A DNA stretch of 64,000 nt from Toxorhynchites rutilus septentrionalis (GCF_029784135.1 NC_073746.1:297793614-297857613); one strand, 5' to 3'; counted from the first letter of the stretch, positions 12,112-23,718 are shown. The notes: generated from the letters alone by a model not told the origin. Translations and numbers: made by a program.

Positions 12112-15100
12112 CTAGAGCAACATGTCAAAAGGGCCTAACTCGAAAATGTAAACAAACTTTTTTCTGCATTTTTTGTTTGAGAACTCAACCATCTATCAAA
12201 ATAATTAACAAAAACTTCTAAGGATACATTAAAAAACACACATAAATCATCTTGAAAATACGGCCTAACTGACAATGTTTAATTTTCTTGATAGACCCTT
12301 TTGATGCAAAAGGATCTAACTTCAATTGAATCTAATAAAAAGTTAGGCCCTTTGATTGAATGCATCCTTTTCATACTTTCTGTTTACTGTCTGATTACTT
12401 ACAGAAGTTGCAGTGATCAAATATTTCAACGTTTCAACTAAATTAACACTATGGAGTGCAATTACGGAAACAATCAAGGATTACAGATGATATTGGGTAG
12501 ATAAATTTTCAATTCATGTTTATAAATACGCTGAATGTGCTTTGTTTTCAGAAGCGGGCGAGGTTATTTTCAATGAAGAGCTGGCTAAAAATATTGATAT
12601 AGGTATTCTTTGCGAAACTACTGACGTAGCGCATTACGAGGAAGTGATCACTGGTTTACCATCATCAGGAGATTGTACTCGGAATACAAGTGTCAGAGCG
12701 AGTGTATCATTTACGAATATCATAGCTTCCATCCCTAAACAACAATATGGGAATCCATCTGTTTTGTCAGCTCTGGATCTGTCGTTGACCTTGATGGAGG
12801 ATCAGCCACTCGATCTATCGTACAAGAGTGGCGAGGCGAACAATCAAGACGGTCCACTGAATTTAGCACCAGTGAATCGAGGCGACCGTATTGCATCGAT
12901 CGTGTCTGACGCAGCAAACATACCCTCGTGTATACCACTCAATTTAGCTCCCGCAAATAAAAACATGCCTAGATCATCTGAGTTCCATCTACAGCATGCT
13001 CATAATCCAAGATTGCTCACATCGCTGGATATGAAAGCTGATACCCATCGGGCAAGTTTCCGATTTGAGAACCCCACAATACAACATCCTTCGCCGGAAT
13101 CCTGTCCATATAAAGACAAGTATGCCACCGCTATAACAAACCCACCAGCTCGTAGTAATAGTTCTATTAGTAACGAGCGAATGCTTCCAATATTCAATCG
13201 CCAAAGTGATTGCGGCATGGAGGTCAACAAGCAGGAAGCTTCGCTATTAATAGATGAAGAGTGGACTCAAGAAAGCGATGATGAAGACTACATTGGAAAA
13301 GTAGGTGATGCTACGCTTCTGAACGATTTTTCAGTGCATGAATACTTTGAGATCTATCGCAATGAAGCCGTAAATGGGTATGTAGATGAAGATCATACCA
13401 AAGAATGTGCTACTGATCTAAAGATATGCAAACAAAGCAATAATTCCGCTGGTAATTTATATTTTTAGTCCTTGTAAGTGTAAATACTGATCATTATTAT
13501 TATGTACAAGTTCATCCTCCCGACATGCAGCAATTGATGATCCTGGTTTTGAAGACTTAGAAAAACAGAATCTCGCACATCCTAAAAAGCAAACAGCTTT
13601 TCAAAAACGGATAGAAAACAGAAATCTAAAAGAAAAAGGCTTGGAATACAACCGTTACAATGGAGCCAAGGTTGCAGCGCGCAGTGTGAAGCAAGCATGT
13701 TCTTGTACAAAGCTACACTGTGGCGACAAGTACCAGGAAAATATACGAAAGCAAATCTTGAAACATTTTTGATGCTATCATTTTCCGCCCAAAACCAGTT
13801 CCTAAGCTGCCACATCGCTGTAACACATGTGACCAACCATACAGTAAGCTTACAACCAGCAACTTTTGATATCTCAATTCTTATTTAATTTGTTTGTTCT
13901 AGGTTGTTAATTCCAGAAGGGAGTACACGGTGAGATATTATCTCCCAGGAGTTGGTGGGATACGGTACGAGTGTGCAAAGCAATGTTTTTAGCAACAATG
14001 GATGTTACATCCAAAAAAATAAAATGTTTGACATCGAAAAAAATACATAACTTGGGAATCAGTTCTGATGATAAACGAGGAGACAACTGTAACAGAAATC
14101 CGATCATCGCTGAAGCCAAGAAATATGTTGAAAATCATATTCTGTCTTACCCTGCCTACACCTCTCACTATAGTAGGAAAAAGTCGACAAAGCTGTATTT
14201 GTCGGGTGATCTAAACATCTCAAAGTTGTACGAAATGTACAAATCTAAATGCTCAGAAGATAAGTTGGATTCAGTTTCTTATAATAGTTTTCGACTTATC
14301 TTCAAGCAGTTCAATATGAGCTTCAGGAAGCCTAAGGCAGTCACATGCTGCGAGTGCGACAAGCTGAATATACTTATTAAGCGAAATGCGAAATCAGCGG
14401 AACTAGATAGCATCCTTACAAAACAGCGTGACCATCAAGAGCAGGCGCAGCGGGTGTATGCAGAGAAGAAAAAAGATGTACAACATGCCAAGGACGATCA
14501 GGCTGTATATACGGCTTCCTTCGACTTGCAGAAATGTCTTCCGACACCCCATCTGTTGTGTGGTCAGGCTTTCTATTGTCGACAATTATACACCCTCAAC
14601 CTCACTGTTTTCGAAACGCACCGGTGCCAAAATTCCGCTCGATGCTTTCTTTGGGATGAATCCAAAGCTCGCCGGGGATCGCAAGAAATCGGTTCGTGCG
14701 TACTGCAAAATCTTCGGTCGCTTCTGAGTGAAGATTGGTTTTCAGAAGTTCGAAAAGTAAACCTTTATTCAGACAGGTGTGGTGGACAAAATCACAACTT
14801 TACATTGTGCATGACTATGTCATATTTCATAGAAGAGTGCGTCAGAGCGAAGAGGGAGATAACCTTTCGACATACTTTCATGGTTAGTGGCCACAACCAC
14901 ATGGAGGTCGATATAATACATGCGGCCATTGAAAGGTCAAAAAAGCAGAATACGATGGATATAGAAACCCCGCGTGATTGGGCTGTTTTCATATCCCAAA
15001 TCAAGCGGAAAATTCCGTTCAACGTTACGGAACTTGAGCAAAGTGACTTTATTGCCCTCAAATTACTTTCAGAAAGATATAAGCGACCCAAACTCAATTC

Positions 15101-16452
15101 ATTGGGGCAGTCAATCAAGTTCAAGGCTATTATGCAGTTTGAGTATCGCACAGCATCTCCTGGCGTTATCTATAAAATGGATATAAAAGATCAACAGTTT
15201 TCCAGTTTCTCTTTGGGAGATGAGAATATATTCCAAGATGTAAATTCGCCTCTCCCAACACTTCATCCCATTGAAAAAGAACCAATTCCACTAGCGAAAG
15301 AGAAACTGGATGATCTTAGAAAGTTGATGCCATTTATCAAAAATAAACAATATTACGACACGATGCTTAAGAATCTCGTGGTACCCAAACGTGGTAGGAA
15401 AAGGAAACTCGACAAAAATGACCACTTCGACGCGGATTTGGATGCAGACGATGAGGACTGGCCGGTGGAATATTTGAATACTGAACTAGACGATGACGAG
15501 TAGTCAGTTTAGAGGAGACTACCCACAACATACTGTCTCATCAACCTACATATTTAACATCTATCAATCGTTGTTCTCAACACATGAGATGTCATCAAAG
15601 ATTATCCATATGTACCAATGTAAATATATTGTTAACAAAAAATTTCTTCCGATTATAAACTTTCTCAAAAAAAAATGTTCACGTTGATCAAATTGAGTTA
15701 AATCACAACTATTGCATATCGCATATATCTGGTATGCTTTTACATAGACATAAGTTTCATATGCTTCCAGATATGGAACAACCCACGCATTGATTTGGTC
15801 CGTTGTTAATAGTTGGATACTCCATCCAGTCGACGTACTCTTTCGAATTCCATTTGGTCACCAAGTATACTCCTCTGTGGAATCGTTCGTTAGTGGCGTC
15901 AGGGCTTTACGGTGTAGTTGATTTCGAAAGGTTGCTCGTCCAGACATTATAAAAAGCAGTATTGATGAAAATTTGTTGAGCTGCAATGAAGTTAAAAATT
16001 AGGAGAACAAAATTGTCTCTTTTTATATTAACGTCATGAGCAAGCAGAATTTTTAGTAATTTTTTTCCTTGTACGGTTTAAGTAAGTATTCATACCTTTG
16101 ATCGTTAATAGTAATTGGGTTCACCGCTCAAAGTATCTCGAAAAAGATTTAATTGAAATGTCAAATCTCAAAAGGGTACATCTTAAAGGGTCTAACTGAA
16201 ATCTATAAGTATAAAGGGACTACATATTTATGTTTTCGTTCATTCCGAAAATTTGTGATGTTAGTGTTGGATTTTCGTACAGTGCCGTATCAATAATTGA
16301 AGTATACATTTTCGCGCTTACGTTGATGCGTCATTATGATTATAATTACGTTACTGTTTTAAATAGGATTCGAAAAAGAGAGTTGAATTTTCCAACCCAT
16401 TTTTCTCGGAACTGTCACATTCGAGATAGGCCCTATTGACATGTTGCTCTAG
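12112..16452 (+). mobile_element. 4.3-kb TIR transposon carrying a DUF7869-type gene
   Basis: The left end CTAGAGCAACATGTCAA and the inverted right end TTGACATGTTGCTCTAG match perfectly over 17 bp, and the similarity continues with a few mismatches to about 37 bp. AATT flanks both sides (12108-12111, 16453-16456), consistent with a 4-bp TSD, although AATT is palindromic and could also be part of the TIR. Words of the form AGGGYCTAACT recur in both subterminal regions (about 12129, 12263, 12311, 12341 reversed, 16180, 16425 reversed), resembling transposase binding sites. The only gene inside is the multi-exon DUF7869-type frame. Four-bp TSDs are known for Sola elements; whether this belongs there is untested. 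Confidence 0.75.
12451..15503 (+). pseudogene. DUF7869-type putative transposase, four exons, two 1-bp lesions
   Basis: Proposed exons: 12451-12496 (ATG at 12451), 12551-13451, 13531-13843 and 13903-15503, with GT...AG introns of 54-80 bp and compatible phases. Exon 2 is acidic and low-complexity and contains PLDLS at about 12806, plus two PLNLA words. Exon 3 carries a Cys/His cluster (CSCTKLHCG). Exon 4 holds the conserved part: a CCEC metal-binding-like pair, then FDLQ, LWDESKARRG, YSDRCGGQN and SGHNHMEVDIIHAAIE. In the 510-residue block starting at 13971, D185, D268 and D314 or E321 are candidate catalytic acids of an RNase H-like fold. Two single-base losses break the frame, one in a T run near 13766-13770 and one at about 13970. 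The C terminus is basic then acidic (GRKRK, then Asp/Glu). DUF7869 proteins are widespread in arthropods with no proven function. The location between TIRs argues for a transposase; domestication is unlikely given the lesions. Confidence 0.7.
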
Positions 16453-16459
16453 AATTTAT

Positions 16460-16885
16460 ATTCTACACCCACACTAGTGTTGGCAGAAAACATTTCATCT
16501 TTGGCAGAAATGATGCCATTTCGTTTGCTGGAGGGTCGCAAATAATGCGCAAACAATGAGCTGTTTTAAAAGCTTAAAAATGGTTTGTATGTATGCGAGC
16601 AGACATCTCTTTATGGTTTCTTTTCTCATTTCATTTGGAGATCGAACCAAGGTCGGTTGGAATGCAAAGCTAGTTCACACGAACACGCTATCCATATAGC
16701 TGCCAGTGCTGTTAGATAAAAGCGTGATAATATTAAACCTCATCATAAAATGATGTTGAAAAGTGTTTTCTAAGAGGATAAAGCAGAACATGAACGAAAA
16801 TATATCCCTCTCTGTCTGGGCCGTGTATTTGGCATCTGGTATCTGTACGAATAGCTTTCATTTCTTACATTAAATGAGCTGAGAA
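16460..16885 (-). repeat. dispersed repeat with tRNA-like internal promoter, copy 1
   Basis: About 420 bp that is the inverted, roughly 85-90% similar counterpart of 21690-22105. On the minus strand it contains GGATAGCGTG, then CCGACCTTGGTTCGATC, a plausible RNA polymerase III A box and B box at tRNA-like spacing. It abuts the right flank of the DUF7869 element. SINE-like, but no poly(A) or TSD was found. Confidence 0.65.
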
Positions 16886-16937
16886 ATAACAGAAAATGTT
16901 CTACTCCCCAATACATGTATATCATTTGTATAATACA

Positions 16938-16972
16938 CTAGCTGACCCGGCAAACTTCGTCCCGCCCAACAT
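16938..16972 (-). mobile_element. Helitron 3' terminus fragment
   Basis: Begins CTAGCTGACCCGGCAAACTT immediately after an A, the reverse complement of a Helitron end (CTAG before T). The same terminus occurs at 43780-43798 and 46425-46441. The rest is cut off by the HINE-like element that begins at about 16976. Confidence 0.65.
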
Positions 16973-16975
16973 TTG

Positions 16976-18392
16976 TTTTGACGTAGGACTACGTCTTTCA
17001 TTTCTATACCGGGGTGTAAAATCAAAGTTTCGAAACCGAAAGCGTTACGCCGGAGACCGAGATTTTGAGCGTTAATAGCTCCTGAACAACTGAACGAAAT
17101 GGTATGATAAACACTTCATTCGAAAGATAAAATGTCTACGCGTTATATACTTGTTACTTTTTGATCCAAAAACTTGTTTCAATAGCCTTAAAATAGTTCT
17201 CAAAACAGGCTATTGAAATCACCAATCGGTATATAAGCGAGCGCCGCTCGGAAATCCACTCAGTTCTAATTGAACAGCGATTGGAGCATGTTGTCGCTGT
17301 TGTGGTGAAGCTCTTCGTTTATCATGAAAGCGCGGATGAACGGTGTCACCAAGAGCCTGTTTGTGCACCTTAGGCCAGAAGGGGATCCATCAGGAGGAGG
17401 GTGATGCCACAAACGGTTCCCCGGGAAGACATCGCTACACACACACATATTTCAAATTTTTCAACCAAGTGTAATTAGCAGGAAAGCTTCTGAAGATTAT
17501 TCTTCCCCATCAGTAGGATATTTCCGTATCCAATATTGTATGCGCACGCAATCGATTATTGCTCAGTCGCCGAAAGTTTCGAGCTCAGAGAGTTCATTCC
17601 CCTCTAGTTTGCCTTCCAAATTGCCATCGTAAACCACACCTTCTTTCGATTCAATCACACACAGAAAGCATACTTAAGCGATATTCTGGTGGTGAGACGC
17701 ATTCATTTTTCGTGAGGACATCGACAAGACAACATCGATGCCTAACGTGCTGGAGGAGACACATACACGCGCAGAATTCTTTCCGTTTGGATGCCATTCA
17801 GCATCGAGAAAGTTCCGGAAAGATCTAATTATTTCTGGAAAATAACCTGCCAGTTCCTCTGGGTATTTAAAAATACATTCATGTGAAAGAGTTTATTTGA
17901 ATGTTTTCTATCCATGTAACACTGTGACCAAATATTTTTCAATCAAGTGCTATTAACAGGTGGTTATCGAGTTAGTATTAACCACTGGTGGGCTTCCAGT
18001 ATCAAGGAAAATGTGGAAATATCTAATCGTTGCTGAAAAATAATCTGCCAGTTCCCCTTGGAATGGAAAATTACATTCAAGCGAAGAGTTTATTTTAATG
18101 TTTTCTATCCATAAAATATCCATATAATACATTTGGGTTTGTGATTTGTCAATCAAGTACAGTTAGCAGGTTAGCTTCTGAAGATTATTCTTCAGAACAA
18201 GGTTTTTCGTATCCTATATTGGATGCATAAAACCTTGTGCCTCCAACGTAACGCTCTCGTTTTCGAAGTCCCCCAAATATTCATTTATTCATTCATTCAG
18301 AATGGATTTTAATTCAACTTCAAACAAATGATCTCTAAATCAACGATAGTCCTACGTCACCCTTGCGGTTATACCATAGATATAACCCACTC
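16976..18392 (+). mobile_element. HINE-like dispersed element, full-length plus copy
   Basis: The 5' end is TTTTGACGTAGGACTACGTC (motif 16980-16995). Near the 3' end lie the inverted partner GATAGTCCTACGTCA at 18345 and the stem-loop 18367-18387 (GGTTATACC, ATA, GATATAACC). Three diverged copies of a roughly 230-bp block (CAAGTGTAATTAGCAGGAAAGCTTC and relatives) occur at about 17464, 17942 and 18150. No protein is encoded. It interrupts a Helitron terminus. Confidence 0.65.
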
Positions 18393-18397
18393 CCTGT

Positions 18398-18880
18398 TTT
18401 TGACGTAGGATTACGTCTTTCGGGAACATATAGGGGTACAAATTGAAAATCGAAAATCGAGCACTTCGTGAAAATTGTCCAATTTCAAACGCTTATTACT
18501 CAGTCATTTCATGATGGATTGATTAATTTTTCGCGTTAATCGATTTCGGCACTCCATAACAATTTTGTTTATATTGAAGAAAATAATATATGTCATGAAA
18601 CTAACTATCGAACAATTGAAAAATCACAATCCTTATCCTAACGGAAATACCCACTTCTAATTGGTCGAAATTGACGACACATGCGGCGGGTCCCTAACAG
18701 AGACATCAAAACCAAGCTGCCTGGGGGAAATCAACATTGCGAATACATGAAAGCAGGAAAGCTTTTGTTTCTACCGAGATGTGCTCCCCAACAGAGACAT
18801 TAAAACCAAGGTGCCCAGAGGAAATCGGCATTGCAAATATATGTAAGTCGGGGGCATTTTTATATTGCAAGTAAGGTGAG
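18398..18880 (+). mobile_element. HINE-like element, second plus copy, 3' truncated
   Basis: TTTTTGACGTAGGATTACGTCTTTC begins about 6 bp after the previous copy ends, a head-to-tail pair. It carries two repeats of the minisatellite unit with AACAGAGACAT, AAACCAAG and GGGGAAATC words (18690-18850) that also occur at 27418-27865 and 62250-62400. No 3' stem-loop was found. Confidence 0.55.
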
Positions 18881-19414
18881 TGACACGATTAATTCTAGCA
18901 AATAAAATTTAAATTTGGAACTTTAATGTTGGTTGTATCGTAAAATTTAATATCCATGACCAATCGTGTATTGTGAAAAATTTAGCACAAGTGTAAGTGT
19001 AAAATTGTATATGGTAGCAGTTGTGTTAAGAATGACTTGATCTATGAAACAATTTATTTATATTTTCATAAATAAAAACCAGATCGTGTTCCCGCTCGAG
19101 AACGAGTCGTTTGGTTTAAGCTGTCTGTTTTGTTGTGTTTATTTTCATCCAAGTAAAGTTTATACGGCGAGAAAATTTGGAAAAGTGGAGAAATATTACA
19201 AAAAGTGATTTCCCATACGCTCTACATATAGTATTAGGTTCAGTTAGTCCAATTAAAATTCGCATTGGGTTGAATAAACACTCAGAAAGTAAAAATTGTA
19301 AAAGAAAATTACCTTCCTCATTTCAAATATGTTTTCTCTATATTAAAGTAACATGCTTTTACTGATGAGAAAAATTGATAATTGTGTACGGTATTGGTAA
19401 TTATCTTATATTAC
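18881..19414. other. unassigned spacer
   Basis: AT-rich, no gene or repeat end recognised; a short frame at 19135-19365 has no family resemblance. Confidence 0.4.
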
Positions 19415-19417
19415 ATT

Positions 19418-20300
19418 GCACAATGGTCCAGGAGATGTATTTAAGTGAAAATTAACATTTAGAGCTCGGAAGTTATTCTATAGATAAAAATGTCTTCGAC
19501 CAAAATTGTCGATGAAATACAAAATCTAACTTTCTTATCGTTATAGATAGAGGTAAACATAGTTCGACAATGTTGTAGTCCCAATTATTTGAAACATCTT
19601 TGTAGAACAAAGTTTTTTTCTATCTCTTGAAATAACCGATATAGCGCTTTTCGATTTTTTTAGGGTCACCATGAAAAAACTGTTTTTTGTTCTATCTTTT
19701 AGATTTCAAGTTCCACATACAAACTGTCTTCGGAAGACTTTTAAAGCTTACTAGTACAAACATTTAGGGATGCAGAACTTGTCAATATCTCAACTTCACT
19801 CAAAGTTATTGATAGTTCTTCCCAAAAAATACGCTCTCTTCAATTGTTTGTCATTTTTTCTGGGGCAAACATAAACAAAGTTTATTGACGGCATTAGAAA
19901 GAGCATATACATGATGTGTGATTTTCAACACTATGTTATTTTTTGTGTTTGAGTAAATTAAAACTAAAATCATGAGTTTTTGGGTAAAATACATCAATAA
20001 CTTTAAGTAGGATTAAGATATTGACAAGTTCTGCATCGCAAAATGTTGGAATTGATGAGCTCCAAAAGGTAAACAAAGACAGTTTTGATGTAGAATTTGA
20101 AATTATAAAAATGAATGCTAAAATCCCTTTGGCCAAAGTGCTAAATCGATCCAAAATTTTGGTCACCCTGTTTTTGATAACATAAAAATGAGCGCTCTAT
20201 CGTATGTAACAACTTTGTCGAAGACAGTTTTTGTCTAGAGAATAACTGTCGAGCTCTAAATGCTAATTTCCACTGAAATGCATCTCCTGGACCATTGTGC
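19418..20300. mobile_element. long-TIR non-autonomous element (883 bp)
   Basis: GCACAATGGTCCAGGAGATG at the left is exactly inverted at the right end. Similarity of the arms continues for at least 85 bp (GAGCTCG, TTATTCT, TCTTCGAC words) and, with gaps, through a GGGTCACC word deeper in. ATT flanks both ends (19415-19417, 20301-20303), a 3-bp TSD. The middle also contains inverted blocks (TTGACAAGTTCTGCATC at 20020 and its inverse at 19767), so the whole unit can fold into a long hairpin. Superfamily not assigned. Confidence 0.8.
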
Positions 20301-20303
20301 ATT

Positions 20304-20635
20304 GGTGAGTTTTGTTTTTCTTTATTTCATCCATACATAACATAGGAGGCATCTCGTCTAGGGTCACAGAGGGTGGTTTTTCATCACCACTTCAGTATCT
20401 TTTATCTGATACGCACCATCCAACGACTGTTTACCATCTTTCTATCATCATCACGTGGTAAACACTGGTGGAGTGAACAAACAATATCTAACAACCAAAC
20501 CAAACGGCCACCAAAACATTATCAAAGAGTTTAACGATGAAATTCTTCAAACATATCCAAAATCAACAGACACCCTAACGGAATCCTACGTCAACTATGC
20601 GGTCGTGTCTCGTACACAACCCTCCTGTGACTTTT
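20304..20635. other. unassigned spacer
   Basis: No recognised gene; the 20455-20676 frame runs into the Helitron fragment and is not supported. Confidence 0.4.
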
Positions 20636-20905
20636 TGTTATCAATACCTTCAAATATTCACGTTTTCTTACTATGAGCAAGTTCATCGGTCCAATCGCAG
20701 AACTGTTCATTGATTGATCTTCTTATCAACCCCGTTGAATTTACCTTTTACTATAACATTCCTAGTATTTCTAACAAAACTCATCATAATAATATCAGAT
20801 TATTTTCGGACACAATTTTCGTTTTTTAACCACTTGCAAATAACAAGTTTCTCCGTTACGTGGAATAAATGTTTTATACAGAAAATATGATAGAATAAAG
20901 ACGCC
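20636..20905 (-). mobile_element. Helitron internal fragment
   Basis: Reverse-complement match to the Helitron at 42231-43131: shared blocks include TTGAAGGTATTGATAACAAAAA, GAACAGTTCTGCGAT, AAAATAATCTGATATTAT and TATTTTCTGTAT. Both Helitron termini are missing. It lacks the 42462-42958 retroposon, so it also serves as an empty site for that insertion (CTAGGAATGTTATAG is uninterrupted here). Confidence 0.75.
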
Positions 20906-20919
20906 CCCTGTAATTAGTG

Positions 20920-21505
20920 TTTCATTTGTATGGCAGCCACCCCTTAGAGAAGAGGGGGGGGGTGTTTAACCACCATAGAAACAATTATGGCACCCTAAAA
21001 CCTCTATATGCCTAATTTGGTCTTATTTGCTTGATTAGTTCTCGAGTGTTGCAGAATTTTGTGTCATTTGTATGGCAACCCCTCCTTAGAGAGGGGGTGG
21101 AGAGTCTAACCACTATAGAAACATTTATTGTACCCTAAAACCTTCACATGCCAAATTTGGTTTCATTTGCTTGAATAATTCTCGAGTAACGCAGCAATTT
21201 GTGTTTCATTTGTATGGCAGCCCCCCCTTGGAGAAAGGGGTGGAGAGTCTAACTACCATAGAAACATTTATTGCATCCTAAAATCTCCACATGCCAAATT
21301 TCAGTTCATTTGCTTGATTAATTCCCGAATAATGTAGAAATTGGTGTTTAATTTGTATGGCAACCCCCCCTAGAGAGGGGGAGGGGTCTCAAACTATCAC
21401 GAAAACCTTCCCCTGCCCCCAAAACCCCTACATACTAATTTTCATGTTGATCGGTCCAGTAGTTTCCGAGTCCATAAGAATCAGACAGACAGACAGACAG
21501 AAATC
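20920..21505 (+). mobile_element. LINE 3' tail with about 147-bp tandem repeats
   Basis: Three to four tandem units of about 147 bp (GTTTCATTTGTATGGCAGCC, CCCTAAAACC, CCAAATTTGG, TTGCTTGATTA) are followed by TGATCGGTCCAGTAGTTTCC, then GACAGACAGACAGACAGAAA and a (TA)n run. This layout, repeated 3' UTR plus a GATCGGT...AGTAGTTT box plus a short tandem tail, is typical of RTE-like LINEs in insects. No coding part is present. The same family lies inverted at 41617-42175. Confidence 0.65.
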
Positions 21506-21506
21506 C

Positions 21507-21642
<136 letters not shown>

Positions 21643-21689
21643 GCTAGTGCCAATATGAGCGAGCGAAACAGGAGACACATTTAAAAGAA

Positions 21690-22105
21690 AGCATATGATA
21701 GCTTTTCGTATAGTTTGCCAAATACACGGCCCAGACAGAGAGAGATATATTCTCGTTCATGTTCTTAGAAAACACATCCCAACTTCATTTTATGATGAGG
21801 TGTAATATTATCACGCTTTTCTCTAACAGCACTGGCAGTTATATGGATAGCGTGGTCGTGTGAAATAGCTTTGCATTCCAACCGACCTTGGTTCGATCCC
21901 CGTTGACGTCGTGTGGACTTTTTTTTGGCACAATCTCAAATGAAATGAGAAAAGGAAACAGAAAGAGATGTCTGTTCGCATACATACAAACCATTCATAA
22001 GCTTTTAAAACAGCTCATTATTTGCGCATTTGACCCTCCAGCACACGAAATGGCATCCTTTCTGCCAAAGATGAAATGTTTTCAGCCAACGCTAGTTTGG
22101 GTTTA
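21690..22105 (+). repeat. dispersed repeat with tRNA-like internal promoter, copy 2
   Basis: Inverted partner of 16460-16885. ATAGCGTGGTCGTGTG (A-box-like, about 21847) and GGTTCGATCCC (B box, about 21891) are spaced as in tRNA genes. The B box is intact here while copy 1 has lost its 3' edge. Not a functional tRNA, since no acceptor stem is formed. Confidence 0.65.
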
Positions 22106-22214
22106 AATTGCATACTATCATTTATAAAAAGTTTCAAGCTGCCACACCAAGCGATACTGCGGCGTAAAAGTGGCCATGTAGTCATGTAGCTTGATCAAAT
22201 GTCAGAAATTTCAC

Positions 22215-22347
22215 ACGTGGAAAAAATCTGTACCAATCTGTACTTTTTGACGAAAATCTCTGTACTTTGTACCGTACAGAATTTGTACCAAAAATAACGA
22301 AAAAATCTGTACCTTTCCAGATAAATCTGTACGTGTGGTAACACTGC
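22215..22347. mobile_element. solo hAT-like terminus
   Basis: Repeats of AAATCTGTACNNN run up to GTGTGGTAACACTGC, the same architecture as the right end of the hAT at 24670-29367 (many TTCTGTA words then GTGGCAACCCTG). A matching opposite end was not found. Confidence 0.45.
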
Positions 22348-22430
22348 AAGAGACCCCTTTTCCAGAATAAAGTGTTACCATCGACTCATCTAGCCAAATT
22401 TCTTCGAAAAATTTTAACTTTCAGCCCTAC

Positions 22431-22621
22431 TCTGTATTCCGACGGATTTCCATTTCGTTCGAAACCGAGTTCGAGTTGTTCGAGTTATAATTTCGCATTC
22501 CCTATTTCGTACGTTTTGCCCATTTAATGTTCGAAGAGAAACAGATCGAACAAAATGCAAAAACAAATCGAATGGAATACAGAATGGAATTTCGAAGTAT
22601 TTCGAACCGATCGGAATACAG
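22431..22621. mobile_element. 191-bp MITE with CTGTATTCCGA termini
   Basis: CTGTATTCCGA at the left and TCGGAATACAG at the right are exact inverted repeats, with additional TTCGAA-rich arms. No clear TSD. Superfamily unassigned. Confidence 0.6.
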
Positions 22622-22769
22622 AAAAAGGGGATTTATCTGATTCATACAAAATTCAAAACCGATACATAAAAAAAAACATTACCAATTCGAAATCTTTACG
22701 GTTGGTCAAGTGAGTAAACTTCGGACGAAGATTTAGAGCGTTGGATTAATTGAATCAACAAAGAGCTGT

Positions 22770-23718
22770 GTGGATGGTTTTTCGGCCAATGACATGAATG
22801 AGTATTTTTCAACAAATTTTGCAAGTTCCGTTCCTAGCACTAATTTAAATGTAGTTAACAGAGTTCGATCAACTCTTCTGTTTAGTTCAATCCACGAGTA
22901 TGATGTAGTAAACGCAATTTACGAAATTCATTCAAATACCATAGGATTGGATGGGATTCCCATTAAATTTATAAAACTGATTCTGCCAATATTGCGTCAA
23001 CCAATAACTCATCTATTCAACTCCATAATGCGACGGTGTAAATTTCCCAATGAATGGAAAAATGCACCAATCATTCCAATAAAAACTAAATCAAATGCAA
23101 ATTCATTTACAAATTTACGTCCCATCTCAATCCTTTGCGCTTTATCAAAAGTTTTTGGAAGAATCATCAAAAAGCAAATTTGTTCATATATTAATAATGA
23201 AAACCTACTTTCACCATATCAATCTGGTTACCGTGCTGGTTATAGTACCAAAACAGCCATGCTTAAATTAATTGATGATATTGCTGTTGTGTTAGACAAA
23301 AGTGATTCGGTAGTTTTAATTCTGCTAAATTATTCAAAAACATTTGACACAATATCGCATGCTTAAGTCATTTTGGCTTTTGTAGTGAAGCTGTCTCTTT
23401 AATAAATTCTTATTCGAACGGTCGTCAACAAACAATATTTCATGAAGGAAAGCTTTCTTATTTTTGCCTATTACATCCAGAGTACCACAAAGGGCGGTAC
23501 TGGGGCCTATTATTTTTTCGCTTTATGCGAATGATTTACCATCAATATTGAAATATTGCTATATACACATGTTTGCTGATGATGTGCAACTATATTTCGG
23601 CTGCGCCAATTTCAGTATCGAACAATTAAATGTTATACTCAGCAAGGAACTACAGAATATAGCAAACTGGTCTAAGCCAAATACAAGTCAATGCTTTCAA
23701 AACCAACAGATGGCGTAA
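22770..23718 (+). pseudogene. CR1/L2-like LINE reverse transcriptase fragment
   Basis: The frame 22770-23366 contains the RT motifs GLDGIPIKFIK, LRPISIL, SGYRAGYSTKTAM and YSKTFDTISHA. After a broken stretch the second frame (23464-23718) has RVPQRAVLGPIIFSLYANDL and MFADDVQLYF, the catalytic box. The usual Q and G of QGSVLGP are altered (PQRAVLGP) and the strand-2 aspartate block reads NYSKTFD. No endonuclease domain and no 3' end are present; it is bounded on the right by the mariner. The clade call (CR1/L2/Rex-like) rests on motif style only. Confidence 0.75.

Noticed and set aside
21847..21905. tRNA-like sequence that might be annotated as a tRNA gene
   Set aside because: A and B boxes only; no acceptor or anticodon stem pairing, and a second dispersed copy shows it is part of a repeat.
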